Origin: Planctomyces sp. | GTDB lineage: Bacteria > Planctomycetota > Planctomycetia > Planctomycetales > Planctomycetaceae | Direction: 5' to 3' | DNA length: 37,355 nucleotides | Assembly: GCA_005778225.1 (NCBI GenBank) | Contig: SXPC01000088.1 | Coordinates: 1-37,355, forward strand | Notes under the pieces: generated by a model | What the model saw: the letters and a program-made list of their open reading frames with translations, nothing else | Database searches by the model: none | What the model was told of the DNA's origin: nothing | Shown here: piece by piece, positions 9,101 through 18,526 of the stretch | Position numbering within the stretch: the stretch's first letter is position 1 | Layout: the number at the start of each line of letters is the position of its first letter | Position numbers and translations under genes: made by a program

Positions 9101-12100
9101 CCGACATCGAATGTCCAGGACTCAGCAAGACATCCTTGACGATTCGCAGTTCTCCCTCCTTTATCCAGTCGCTGGCAGAGATCACGTTACTGAACAGTAT
9201 CTGGCCCGATTCCGTTCGATGTGCAACTTGCGCAATCCTCGGCTGATCGTCGCGTCGACTTGATACCAAGGTATTTGGCGGCTGAAAACTAAATTTTTTA
9301 TCGCCTCTCCAGAGATCGCTGAACATGACATGTGTCGACATCGGCCTGACCGGTGTGTTCTCTCCTGCAAACGAGATCTGGTACACGACGCCGCGCTGCA
9401 ATGGAACCCTCTGCCGCATCAAATATACCGGAGCATCTCGTCTGTTCTGCTTCAACAGATCGAGTTCATGATTCTTCGCTGCAAACTCAGGATGCTCAAC
9501 AAGAATCGAAAGCACCGACGTCCTCATCTGCTCGACGACAAACTCCGGATAATCAATCGTGATTTCACCTTTCTCATTCGAGACATCGTCTGGCTTACTA
9601 CCATGAAATTCTTCTGACCAGGTATAAGAACTTCCCCTGTCAATGAGGGTCCTCAGCCCGAGAATATCAACCTTCGCCCCCTGCACAGGTTTCCCGTCTT
9701 CATCATAGACCTCGAGCACAATCTGCCGACGCTCTTTCTGCCGCGGTGTGACTTCGACGGGGGTTTCCACGACTGGCTTTTCGTCGGTCGCCGGATTCTT
9801 AGTCTCGGCCTGCATCTCTGCAACCGCTTGATTCAGCGGTCTTGCAACCATCTCCGCGTTATGAGAAGTCTTTCGCTCCTGCTCTCCAATCGCCTTCCCA
9901 TCCTTTCGTTGCGCCTTGCGCACCTTCACTTCAAACTCTTCTGTCCGCCCCGGAACAAAATCAAACGTTGCTCCAGCCGTCCCGATGAAGTCATACCGAT
10001 ACCCATGCAGAAACGGCCCATGATCCAGCCCGAAGCCGAGCGTCTGCTTCCCGGCTGGGAGATGAACAATAATGACACCATCAGCATCACTGACGGGGTG
10101 ATAAGACAGAGGGTGCCCGACTGCCCGGTCGTACCTGTCTTCGAAGTAGCGAACTTTTCCGTTTCCGTGTTTCTTCCAGATACTGAAGCCCTCGACTCCG
10201 TGATGCGTATCCACGTCAACGATGCGAAGCTTCAAGACCGCCGCAGGGACTAGAGAGACTTTGAAAATTTCGTTTGATTCCGTGTCGACATCTATTGATG
10301 CCCTGGCAGGCAGATAGGGAACCTCTGGCGATAGAAATGAATAAACGACATTTTCTCCGCGCCTCGCGATAAGGGAAATTCGCCCGTCGCGATCTGTGAC
10401 AGCATGATCACGACCAGAAGTCCATGTACGATGACAATACGCCAAGAGTCCGGCGATTGGGCTTCCAGTCACTTCATCGGTGAACTCGACAGTGATCGGA
10501 ATCGCCTCTTGGAGAGTTAAATCTACGGCTTTGCTGTAGAGGTGGTCCTTTCGTTCCGGATCTGATGGTCCCTCGAGAGTCACTTCGTAGTACTGGCGTG
10601 TTACATATCCTTTTGCTTTGATTCTGAATGTTGCGTGGCAGTTCGATGGCAGGTCTTCGAACACAAATTCGCCGTTGCTGTCTGTTGTGATCTGTGACGA
10701 GCGTGTAAATGGTGACCATTGACTGCCAAGAGTTCGGAATTCCGCATCAGGAGAAGTCCTTGGACTCTCCACCTGTTTTGCCAGACGAATCAGCTCAACG
10801 ACAGCACCTTCAATGGGCTGGTTGCTTTCGTCGTGAATAACTCCATTTAGTTTTTTAGGTTCGGAAAACGCCAGCGTGATGTCGAATTCCTGTGGTGTCG
10901 GATGCTTAACCAGAGGCGTCGCTGACTCATCGGAGGTCATCCAATTCGCATCTGACCTCAGAGAGAGTCGTGGTTCAAATGCGACAGCATAATCGGGATG
11001 CGTTCCGTAGACCTCAAACGCCCCTTGTATTTCACCCGGTCCGTTCATCGGCAAAGCGACGCTCTCGAAACGATAATGCCCCTCATCATTTGTTGTTGTC
11101 TGAGCGAGCAGCTTCTTCTCGGTCCGGACCGATGTGACAAAGATGGTCGCGCCCGAAATCGGTTGACCATCCAAATCGACAGCACGCCCGGATACACGCA
11201 GATCAAAGAGACCATCTTTGAAATGCGGCGTTGGGGCAGGGTTCTTGCCTGTTAAAATAACAGTGACTGGCTCGCTGTTTATTTGAGACTCATTTGGTAA
11301 TGCATCCAGAGTAATCTCGTTACGCCAAATTCCAGGATGCGAAACGCTCATCACAATATCACAATCACCCGGCAGTGAACGAATCCGGAACTTGCCATCT
11401 GCCTGACTATAAAAAGCAGCCATCACTGGGAGTTGACGGATCACGTTCATGAGATTGTCTTCGCCTCGTTTAATTGACTGCAACTGCACCTTGGCCTGGT
11501 CAATCGGAGTTCCATCCGCCGCAACTGCCTGGCCTTCAAAGACGCGTTCCACTGGAAACGAAAGTCGAAAGTCTCTCTGCGTCTGATCCAAGGCAAGACG
11601 ACTCACGGCAATGCCGTAGCCTTCTGCGATTCCGACCAGGTGCATACGTGGAACGTCTCGTAACCGCGATAACGTCACATGATCGAAGTGAAACTGACCA
11701 TCTTTGTCAGTGACGACCTCTCCAACCAGTCCATCAGGAATTGATGACGAATAGAGACTGATCTTCGCGCTGGAGACCGGTTTTCCTTGAGAGTCGACTG
11801 ACTGGCCACGAATCGAGACAGAACCATCCTCATGCTCGACGACAGCATAGCTGGCTTCGTTTCTGTCGGGGATCAAACGAAAGATCATCAACGAGATCCC
11901 AGCCAGACATGAAAAAATCAGCAAGCGAGTCGCCATCGTTCGCGAAACAGCGAATCGGTTCACCGTTCGATCGAGAATCGTCTTCAGTCGCAACTCGATA
12001 CTCGGAGTCGACACGATCGCCACGCCGACTGCGGGCCACATCCGTCGCAGGCGTCCCTGTGAAACGACATCCAGTAATGAGCGGGCGTAGTCCGCTGCAC

Positions 12101-13025
12101 AGACGCCGGAGTTCAAAACCAGATCGTCACAGGCCTGTTCCCTGAATCGCTCGATCTGGCGTAACGCAAACCACAACAGTGGCTGCGGCCAGTAGATGAC
12201 TTTCGTCAACTCCACGACGACCTGCCAGAGCGGATCGCTACGTTTCACATGGGCCAATTCATGCAGCAAGACTGACCGCTGCTGCTCGATTGGCCACGAC
12301 GTGATGGTCTCGGGCACGATAATCACCGGCTGCCACAATCCCCAGACCATGGGCATCGTCTCCGGGGTCGAAAGGCGAACATCGACTGATCGCCTCAATC
12401 GCAAAGAGCTTCTCAACGAGGCGACCAGCGTTACAAGCGGCTCATCAGTCATCATGGGCAGCTGAGAAGTTTTTCGCCACAACATAAAGACAGAGGAGAT
12501 GAGTCGTAGCATGAGTAAGCACGCGATACTTCCCCAGAGGACGACTACCCATTTCAAAACGGCAGTGAAACGCCAGAGTATTGCAGATGGCATCTCGACA
12601 CGGTCAATCGGCCTAAAGATTCGAGGTTCGCCTCCCACGATGACTGTCTCTTCACGGGTGCGAACTCTCACGTTCGGTGTCGAAACAGGATCCGGAAAAG
12701 GATTCGTGGGAATACGAGTCTGTGCAGGCTCAGTTGAAGCAGCCTGATTCTTCGTGACGGTATCGGGGGGATTGTGAGTCGCTGCGATCGCGCGTTGTTC
12801 GGTTGGGGATGGATCGAACGACACCATGAACCACTCTTCCGGCAACATGTTCCATCCCGGCATCCACGCCTGTCCGACCGGCAGGACCAGCAGCGACAGA
12901 CAGGCCAGCTTCCAAACCAGATGCCTCGCCCCCGCAGACTGCTTTCGTATTGCATAGGCAACGATTGTCGCCAGCACGAGAACGACCGTCGATTTCCAAC
13001 CCAGTTCCAGAAAGTAAGTCGTCAT
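6120..13025 (-). CDS. Giant M56 (BlaR1/MecR1-like) metallopeptidase with many carboxypeptidase-regulatory-like domains and C-terminal leucine-rich repeats, 2301 aa
   Basis: N-terminal TM segments; zinc motif LLHELAHVKRSDPLWQ; about 11 modules of the form GxVxDxxGxPIxGAxVxL...TDxxGxFxFxxLP; C-terminal LRR block (LTDEGIRSLRGLENLKDIHF...LEKLALQGNSFTDDGFRHLVGL). Confidence 0.9.
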   Translation of the reverse strand: MTTYFLELGWKSTVVLVLATIVAYAIRKQSAGARHLVWKLACLSLLVLPVGQAWMPGWNMLPEEWFMVSFDPSPTEQRAIAATHNPPDTVTKNQAASTEPAQTRIPTNPFPDPVSTPNVRVRTREETVIVGGEPRIFRPIDRVEMPSAILWRFTAVLKWVVVLWGSIACLLMLRLISSVFMLWRKTSQLPMMTDEPLVTLVASLRSSLRLRRSVDVRLSTPETMPMVWGLWQPVIIVPETITSWPIEQQRSVLLHELAHVKRSDPLWQVVVELTKVIYWPQPLLWFALRQIERFREQACDDLVLNSGVCAADYARSLLDVVSQGRLRRMWPAVGVAIVSTPSIELRLKTILDRTVNRFAVSRTMATRLLIFSCLAGISLMIFRLIPDRNEASYAVVEHEDGSVSIRGQSVDSQGKPVSSAKISLYSSSIPDGLVGEVVTDKDGQFHFDHVTLSRLRDVPRMHLVGIAEGYGIAVSRLALDQTQRDFRLSFPVERVFEGQAVAADGTPIDQAKVQLQSIKRGEDNLMNVIRQLPVMAAFYSQADGKFRIRSLPGDCDIVMSVSHPGIWRNEITLDALPNESQINSEPVTVILTGKNPAPTPHFKDGLFDLRVSGRAVDLDGQPISGATIFVTSVRTEKKLLAQTTTNDEGHYRFESVALPMNGPGEIQGAFEVYGTHPDYAVAFEPRLSLRSDANWMTSDESATPLVKHPTPQEFDITLAFSEPKKLNGVIHDESNQPIEGAVVELIRLAKQVESPRTSPDAEFRTLGSQWSPFTRSSQITTDSNGEFVFEDLPSNCHATFRIKAKGYVTRQYYEVTLEGPSDPERKDHLYSKAVDLTLQEAIPITVEFTDEVTGSPIAGLLAYCHRTWTSGRDHAVTDRDGRISLIARRGENVVYSFLSPEVPYLPARASIDVDTESNEIFKVSLVPAAVLKLRIVDVDTHHGVEGFSIWKKHGNGKVRYFEDRYDRAVGHPLSYHPVSDADGVIIVHLPAGKQTLGFGLDHGPFLHGYRYDFIGTAGATFDFVPGRTEEFEVKVRKAQRKDGKAIGEQERKTSHNAEMVARPLNQAVAEMQAETKNPATDEKPVVETPVEVTPRQKERRQIVLEVYDEDGKPVQGAKVDILGLRTLIDRGSSYTWSEEFHGSKPDDVSNEKGEITIDYPEFVVEQMRTSVLSILVEHPEFAAKNHELDLLKQNRRDAPVYLMRQRVPLQRGVVYQISFAGENTPVRPMSTHVMFSDLWRGDKKFSFQPPNTLVSSRRDDQPRIAQVAHRTESGQILFSNVISASDWIKEGELRIVKDVLLSPGHSMSGRIDEAVPRPVKNGSVLAQCVYLDSSDPNNQKRLSFADAVEIQPDGAFKFDSLPRDVPIQLVAMCDGWWSSQPKLKELRNDPEFEPYLKQLQGIDGVSLWPQLVSSSQSDGVFIPMEKTNSVTLKCLDPEGKPLTGAKVSVYPNLTFYHHGSFLLGHSWSAAKDWIGVDENEIQAQQLERHHASVKLWTRTTDEDGLTSFESLPGITYVYGSLEHPEYQLVMPVGSAHRIVNVPVSGAVEPFIIRTERIGENLMGELAPTVEEADEVEAPAENENAYSVSGSIRDGEEKPLRGVKATLYQWTESSKTQTFAAETLSNDEGTFLFSDLEPPSGDRGILIESQPQTKFFDRFYKLQLTKEGYATEMTPIGYNSIESNDLELTMRKSGVLSGKVMDEQGLPLADVLVAQKFNEWPETDGLGRRARTNRNGEYRIDDLPIWNQKNAKSVDQGNGTGWMEIASPLIIDHPGYAHVEAYYQQIPGELDIVLFKENVVEGVVVNQTDQSPIRDCPIKLSKLNWTGKEGQAVTDENGRFRFNGLPASEYSLSVDSADHISFPVDFKFSGHGEVKTEVQVALTKGGWIEGSIVDHATGKPHLEITPGVKTTISIERNSTIASRPVWVRNMTVQSDGSFRTCLPPGTYLPRVPGDRNTARHFEHWDVWTKGIDVRAGETTRLDLRYHAEEIPGNPKTQAVELELPVADEVEVAKAIRRLGGWYELNDDKRIKTINMVYYDDKTRNFRLDNSQTQTDECMQWAAKCNSLTKLALTDGQVTDASMKYMSGMKLLERLIVWDAKKLTDEGIRSLRGLENLKDIHFGHAKLGDGSLETFGTLPKLEKLALQGNSFTDDGFRHLVGLTRLKSMWVGMNTPKLTDRAIDHISKLGSLEELDLQQAAISQSGFLKLSGCRELTKLMVGGVKVADSDAIDDDCLETILAFPKLKDLWITPCRLSESACDRLLNEPQISSLNIGSSEIPYGYKSNARRRYPDRIIDIHAVAQ

Positions 13026-13028
13026 CGA

Positions 13029-13424
13029 TCACTCCCCTTTCTTGTCTTGAGAACGGGCATGCTGGTCGATCAATTCTTTGAGCTTTAGCACATCCTCATC
13101 GCTCAGCTTCGCATTCGGCTTCTCCAGATGAGTTGCGAGCGCCGTCGTCATTGATCCCTCGAAGAAGGTCTCTAACACTTGCTTGAGCGCGTTCAAGCCT
13201 GCTTTCACCCGCGACTGCTTGGGAAGATAGATGAACTCCCTGCCCACCTTTTCCCGCTTGATATGTCCCTTCTCCTGGAGAATTGCCAGCATCCGACGGA
13301 CAGCCATCGGCGTCGGCGACTCCTGCAACTTCTGGCAGATTTCGAGCACGCTCATCCGCTGATTCGCAAACAGCAGATTCATAATCTCGCGCTCGCGTCG
13401 CGAGAGCTTAACAGGGCTCGGCAT
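13029..13424 (-). CDS. BlaI/MecI/CopY family transcriptional repressor
   Basis: MPSPVKLSRREREIMNLLFANQRMSVLEICQKLQES...VRRMLAILQEKGHIKREKVGREFIYLP winged helix. Start set at the ATG at 13424. Stop is 3 nt before the M56 gene start, with a GGGGAG ribosome-binding site overlapping the stop. Confidence 0.9.
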   Translation of the reverse strand: MPSPVKLSRREREIMNLLFANQRMSVLEICQKLQESPTPMAVRRMLAILQEKGHIKREKVGREFIYLPKQSRVKAGLNALKQVLETFFEGSMTTALATHLEKPNAKLSDEDVLKLKELIDQHARSQDKKGE

Positions 13425-13475
13425 GATCGACACCTGGAATAGGAGATGAGAGTAAATATTCAGCAAGACTCGATG

Positions 13476-13513
13476 CGCTACATTATTAGCGTCTTGCCAG
13501 CAGGCAGGCAAGA
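13476..13513. promoter_or_regulatory. Two adjacent inverted repeats upstream of blaI-like gene: CGCTA-cattat-TAGCG (13476-13491) and TCTTGCC-agcaggca-GGCAAGA (13492-13513)
   Basis: Read directly. Located 52-89 bp upstream of the repressor start. Operator role is inferred. Confidence 0.4.
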
Positions 13514-13675
13514 ACAAAAGCTAAAAACGTAGCGGCACAGTTCTGGTGGCTCGATTCGCACATCGACAAAAATTATGGCAACACGTTACTTAGCACTGTC
13601 ATACAACTACAAAATACCGCATTCTGATAACGCTGACATCGACGTAATCTTCCGACTCCAAGAAGGCAGTCCCCC

Positions 13676-15307
13676 ATGACCACTCCCATCCTCATCATCG
13701 GCGCCGGACCCGTCGGCCTCACGATGGCCGCTGCCCTCAATCATTACGACGTCCCCTGTCGCATCATCGATAAGTCGACTGCTCCCAGCGACAAGTCAAA
13801 AGCACTCGCCGTCTGGTGCAGAACCATGGAACTTCTCGACGGCCTGGACCTTGCCGACCGCTTCGTCCAGACCGGTCTGAAACTTACCGGCGGGAGCATG
13901 TTCGCAGGCGGGCAACGTCTCGTCCATCTTGACCTCACCAGCAGCGAAAGCAAGTTCGGCTTCCCTCTGATGATCCCTCAAAACCAGACCGAGCATCTGC
14001 TCCTGGAACACCTCGCCTCCAAAGGCATCACCGTCGAGCGTCAGGTGGAACTGCTCTCCATGACCGACACTGGCGCTGAGGTCGACTGCATCCTCCGTTA
14101 CCCTGATGGTCGGGAAGAAACTGTCTCATCTCCTTACGTCGTCGGATGCGACGGAGCCCATAGCACCGTCCGTCACTCCCTCGGCATGGAGTTCACCGGA
14201 CACGCCGAGCCCAATGACTGGATGCTCGCCGACGTCCACATCGAAGGCCCTCTCGCGAAGGACGAAGTCAGCATCTACTGGCATGAGACCGGCGTCGTCG
14301 CGTTTTTTCCCATCGATCACAACCGCTTCCGCGCCATCATGGACCTCGGAGCCTCAGGCAGTCACGTCCTCCCTTCCGAGTTGTCACTCCCCGAAGTTCA
14401 GGCTAAGGTCGACCTGCGCGGTCCCGGCGGGTTAACTCTCTCCGACCCCATCTGGCTCGCCTACTTCCGCATCAACGAACGCAAAGTGTCCAACTACCGC
14501 CAAGGCCGAGTCATGCTCGCGGGCGACGCCGCCCACATCCACAGCCCCGCCGGAGGGCAGGGGATGAACACCGGCATGCAGGATGCATTCAACCTCGCCT
14601 GGAAACTCGCACTGATTCACCAGGGCAAAGGCCAACCCGAACCACTCCTCGAAAGCTACTCTCTCGAACGCAGCGCCGTCGGTGACGAAGTCCTCAAAAA
14701 CGCCGCACGCTTCACCACCATGGCCACCCTCCGCAGCCCCGTCGCCCGCTGGTTGCGAAACCACATCGTCCCCATCCTCGGCTCCTTCCACGTCGTCAAA
14801 GACAAGATCCGCAACGACTGGTTCGAACTCTCCATCAACTACCGCAGCAGCCCCCTCACTGGCGAATGCTGGAATTCCCTCGCTAACGAAGTCCAGGCTG
14901 GCGACCGCCTCTGTGACACTCCTATCGCATCCCTCACGACCGGTCATCAAACCAACTTGTTCTCTGCTATCCATAGCAATCGTCACACGCTTCTGCTGAT
15001 CCCCGGTTCCACCGACGCAAAAGAGCTCTCCCAATTAACCCACCTCGCCACTCAGGCAAGCGAAATCTTTCCTGATGCCCTCTCAACACATATCATTCTC
15101 ACCCCAGACACAACGCCTGACACGACGCCGAATCTCGATTTCCCGGCCTGGCTCGACATCGACAACACACTTCACCACAAGTTCAATGCCATCCACCCGA
15201 CCCTCCTCCTCATCCGCCCCGACGGCTATATTGCCTATCGCAACCAACCCGCTGACATCTCCCACCTGCTCAGCTTCATGGACACCTATCTCATCCGCAA
15301 GAAGTAA
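13676..15307 (+). CDS. FAD-dependent monooxygenase (PheA/TfdB/UbiH-like aromatic hydroxylase fold)
   Basis: GAGPVGLTMAAALNHYDVPCRIIDKS Rossmann motif; DG motif VVGCDGAHSTVRHSLG; GDAAHIHSPAGGQGMNTGMQDAFNLAWKLAL. Confidence 0.92.
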   Translation: MTTPILIIGAGPVGLTMAAALNHYDVPCRIIDKSTAPSDKSKALAVWCRTMELLDGLDLADRFVQTGLKLTGGSMFAGGQRLVHLDLTSSESKFGFPLMIPQNQTEHLLLEHLASKGITVERQVELLSMTDTGAEVDCILRYPDGREETVSSPYVVGCDGAHSTVRHSLGMEFTGHAEPNDWMLADVHIEGPLAKDEVSIYWHETGVVAFFPIDHNRFRAIMDLGASGSHVLPSELSLPEVQAKVDLRGPGGLTLSDPIWLAYFRINERKVSNYRQGRVMLAGDAAHIHSPAGGQGMNTGMQDAFNLAWKLALIHQGKGQPEPLLESYSLERSAVGDEVLKNAARFTTMATLRSPVARWLRNHIVPILGSFHVVKDKIRNDWFELSINYRSSPLTGECWNSLANEVQAGDRLCDTPIASLTTGHQTNLFSAIHSNRHTLLLIPGSTDAKELSQLTHLATQASEIFPDALSTHIILTPDTTPDTTPNLDFPAWLDIDNTLHHKFNAIHPTLLLIRPDGYIAYRNQPADISHLLSFMDTYLIRKK

Positions 15308-15504
15308 CCAGACGCACCTGCTGGTCAAAGCGATTGCATCGTCAACAAAAGTGATCCCAGCCGTCCCAAAACCTGCGATCTTCACGCGGGGACAGGGATT
15401 GCTTTGCTATTGCGAGTGACGATAGATAAGATACTTTTCTACACGTTTTCAAAGCACGCAGCATCATTGCGGACAGCACCTCATTGCCGAAATTGAGGTC
15501 ATTC

Positions 15505-16692
15505 ATGCGGCTCGCTGATTTCATCGTCGCGAATATCGAGCCAATTCTTCTCGACTGGGAAGCCTTCGCCCGCAGTATCACGCCCGATAAGAATATGGAC
15601 GTTCTCGCGCTGCGAGACCACGCCGAGGTCATTCTCCTCGCAACTGTCCAGGATATGCAATCTGAGCAAAGCGATGCAGAGCGAGACGCAAAGTCCAAAG
15701 GAAACACTTCTGACGACGAAGAGGATGAAAACCTGGATGAGGCCTCGAAACTTCATGCCATCGAACGACTAGGCTCGGGTTTTGACCTGCTGGAGCTGGT
15801 GTCTGAATACCGCGCCCTGCGTGCCAGTGTCCTCCGATTATGGCATGAAAGCCGACCACAACCACAAGATAACGACGTCGATGACGTCACCCGTTTCAAT
15901 GAATCGATCGATCAATCACTGGTCAAGGCGGTCAGCAGCTACACAAACCGTGTTGATCAGTCACGCGATCTTTTTCTGGCGATCCTCGGTCACGACCTTC
16001 GCAACCCGCTAAATTCCATTGCGATGGCAGCTGCGTTGCTCCCTCACGTGGCGCCGTCAGAAACCGAAGTCAGCGAACTCGCCTCTCAGATATCGGCCAA
16101 CACGGGAGTCATGGCGAGAATGATCAGCGATCTTCTCGAATATACCCGGACGCGTCTGGGCGCAGGAATGCCCGTTTCGCCAGTCTCAATGGATCTGAGC
16201 CTCCTCTGCCAGGAGTTGTACCAGGAATTCCAGATCAGTTTTCCCAAACGCCAGATTCGCTTTCAATCCAAAAGCAACATGCGCGGCAACTGGGACGCAG
16301 ATCGACTCCGCCAGGCCATCTCGAATCTGATGGGCAACGCGATCCAGCACAGCCCCGACAACGCCCTCGTGGAACTCAGGCTCAGCGAAACAGAATCTGA
16401 TGTTGAGTTGGTCATCGCCAACGGCGGATCGCCCATTCCGGCTGGCGAACTCTCCAGAATCTTTGAACCACTCGTGCGCGGCGCAAGTTCCGCGCAATCC
16501 CAACCCGATCGCCCTGGAAGTATCGGCCTCGGTCTCTACATCGCCCAGTCCATCGTCCGATCTCACGGCGGCAAAATCACCGTAACCTCGTCCAAAGACA
16601 CCGGAACCGCATTTACCGTCAACCTCCCCCGGGAATTCTCCCCGACCACAGGAAAGTCCCCTTTAGAGAAAGCATTCAAGGCAGCTGTTTAG
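15505..16692 (+). CDS. Soluble sensor histidine kinase with RsbRD-type N-terminal domain
   Basis: N-terminal helical region without TM; H-box LAILGHDLRNPLNSIAMAAALL; HATPase GSIGLGLYIAQSIVRSHGGKITVTSS. Start at 15505 preferred (ORF opens at 15484). Confidence 0.86.
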   Translation: MRLADFIVANIEPILLDWEAFARSITPDKNMDVLALRDHAEVILLATVQDMQSEQSDAERDAKSKGNTSDDEEDENLDEASKLHAIERLGSGFDLLELVSEYRALRASVLRLWHESRPQPQDNDVDDVTRFNESIDQSLVKAVSSYTNRVDQSRDLFLAILGHDLRNPLNSIAMAAALLPHVAPSETEVSELASQISANTGVMARMISDLLEYTRTRLGAGMPVSPVSMDLSLLCQELYQEFQISFPKRQIRFQSKSNMRGNWDADRLRQAISNLMGNAIQHSPDNALVELRLSETESDVELVIANGGSPIPAGELSRIFEPLVRGASSAQSQPDRPGSIGLGLYIAQSIVRSHGGKITVTSSKDTGTAFTVNLPREFSPTTGKSPLEKAFKAAV

Positions 16693-16847
16693 GGACAGTC
16701 ACTGATCAGACCACCCACTTCGCACCTCCCCCTGGCCACTGCCGCTAATGAGCAGGGCCGAAGGTACTGCCAATCTCTATATGAATGACGAGCAGTCGGT
16801 CACTCGTGCAGCAAATCGCTCAAGTCAATGATCCAAGGCGGCAAAAC

Positions 16848-16881
16848 AAAAAAGGCCCCCGGTTCACAACCGCAGGCCTTT
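16848..16881 (-). terminator. Intrinsic terminator downstream of tRNA-Lys
   Basis: Minus strand AAAGGCCTGCGGTTGTGAACCGGGGGCCTTTTTTG: GC stem followed by T-run. Confidence 0.75.
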
Positions 16882-16907
16882 GAATAACTTACGCCGTTTC
16901 TGGCGAG

Positions 16908-16980
16908 TGCCCCCACAAGGACTCGAACCTTGAACCTGTTGATTAAGAGTCAAATGCTCTACCGATTGAGCTATAGGGGC
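16908..16980 (-). tRNA. tRNA-Lys (anticodon CTT)
   Basis: Minus strand GCCCCTATAGCTCAATCGGTAGAGCATTTGACTCTTAATCAACAGGTTCAAGGTTCGAGTCCTTGTGGGGGCA: full cloverleaf, anticodon loop CTCTTAA, T-loop TTCGAGT. CCA is not encoded. Confidence 0.96.
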
Positions 16981-17209
16981 GGGTGAAAATGCATTATATC
17001 AACGAAAAACCGCTCGGAAACTCTCACAGGCCATTTTTTCCAAGCCGCCCTCACGATTGCTGCACCACCAGCGCACATTTGTCATTTCGCCAATGCGTCT
17101 GAAGTGGCCGCAATTCGCACTTAACAGACACGCCCCTCTCTCATAAGTTCACCCCTCAACACGATTTTCCCCAAGCGCCCACGGCGAATCCCGCAAGACG
17201 AATCTGGCG

Positions 17210-18526
17210 ATGTCTCGACCGCTCCTGATCATGATGATCCTCCTGGGTATCGCGCTCGGCTGCCGGGTTTCCGATCCCCCTGTTCTCAAGAAAAATCCCC
17301 ACTCGCTCATCTACGACGGCTTCGCCACCGGCAACTTCAAAGAAAATACACCGATCTTTGTCCGCGAAGCCTTCGCTGCCCAGAATCGCGAGCTCTCCGA
17401 ACCCGTCGCTGTCGTCAACTGGGAACCCAAAAAACACGCCCAGTGGGAAGTCTTTTACGCCACCAACCGCGGCCAGGGTCAACCCGCTAATTCCACCCGC
17501 GCGACCTACACCAACGAAGTCCTCACCACCCCAACCTTCGGACGAGCCGTCATCCAGATCCCTTCGCGAGGCCGCGGCGTCGATCCTCTTCTTGAAACCC
17601 CGCGTCCTAAGTGGGGCATCATTCCGGTCAGCCAGGAACTCAAATCGGCTCCCCTCGTCGAATTCCCTCTCGTCCAGCCCACAACGCCACCCGAGTTCTT
17701 CGCAGGTATTAACAAACAACTCGCTGCGTCCGCTAACCGCGACATCCTCCTGTTCGTCCACGGCTTCAACGTCAGCTTCGACGCCGCCATCCTCCGCACC
17801 GCCCAGATTGCCTGGGACATGCCCTTCAACGGCGCGATCATCAGCTACGCCTGGCCCACACAGGGCGGCCTTAAAAATTACTCGAAAGACGAGCCGATCA
17901 ACCTCGCCTCCGTTGTCCCGTTCACGGACTTTCTCACCCAACTCATCGGCTCCGTCCCTTCCACAACGAAAATCAACATCATCGTCCACAGCATGGGCAA
18001 CCGCATCGTCATGCAAAGCCTCGATCAGCTCCCCGACTTTCCAGACGGGCAAAACCCGATCCACAACCTCGTCCTCTGCGCCCCCGATGTCGGCGTCTCC
18101 GACTACCGCAAATGGATCACCAGCTGCCAAGCACAATGTGACCAGATCACGCTGTATACGAACATTGGAGACTCTGCTTTGATCTCCTCCAAAGGGATGC
18201 ATGCCGAACAAAGGGCAGGGGACTCTCATCCCCCCATCGTGATCGCAGGCGTCGACACGGTCGACTGCACCCGCATCGAGCTCAACCTCATGGGCCACAG
18301 CTACTACGGCAGCAACCCCGACGTCCTGACTGACCTCTTCATGCTCATCAAACAGAACAAACCCGCTGCGCAGCGGTCTCACTTAAAAGCCATCACCGAG
18401 ACCGATGGCCGTCAACACTACACGTTTGAAAACCACAGCCCCTCACTTTATTACTCATGGAACTTTGAAAAGACTTCGCAACATACGGCGTCTCCGCTGA
18501 ATGACAATAGCACCCTGTTAAAATAG
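17210..18526 (+). CDS. DUF900-type alpha/beta hydrolase, putative lipoprotein
   Basis: Lipoprotein-like N-terminus MSRPLLIMMILLGIALGC; ILLFVHGFNVSFDAAILRTAQIAWDM...ISYAWPTQG; nucleophile region NIIVHSMGNRIVMQSL. Confidence 0.88.
   Translation: MSRPLLIMMILLGIALGCRVSDPPVLKKNPHSLIYDGFATGNFKENTPIFVREAFAAQNRELSEPVAVVNWEPKKHAQWEVFYATNRGQGQPANSTRATYTNEVLTTPTFGRAVIQIPSRGRGVDPLLETPRPKWGIIPVSQELKSAPLVEFPLVQPTTPPEFFAGINKQLAASANRDILLFVHGFNVSFDAAILRTAQIAWDMPFNGAIISYAWPTQGGLKNYSKDEPINLASVVPFTDFLTQLIGSVPSTTKINIIVHSMGNRIVMQSLDQLPDFPDGQNPIHNLVLCAPDVGVSDYRKWITSCQAQCDQITLYTNIGDSALISSKGMHAEQRAGDSHPPIVIAGVDTVDCTRIELNLMGHSYYGSNPDVLTDLFMLIKQNKPAAQRSHLKAITETDGRQHYTFENHSPSLYYSWNFEKTSQHTASPLNDNSTLLK

Noticed and set aside
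14432-15034. 200-aa minus-strand ORF in the FAD monooxygenase gene
   Set aside because: Antisense shadow with biased Val/Glu/Gly/Asp composition. The sense frame is a well-supported FAD enzyme.
16908-16980. tRNA-Lys as an integration (att) site of a genomic island
   Set aside because: No integrase nearby and no direct repeat of the tRNA 3' end noticed in the window.
17156-18382. 408-aa minus-strand ORF opposite the DUF900 hydrolase gene
   Set aside because: Acidic, low-complexity antisense translation (VVAVAHEVELDAGAVDRVDA…) expected from C3-rich codons on the sense strand. The sense frame has clear hydrolase motifs and a lipobox.
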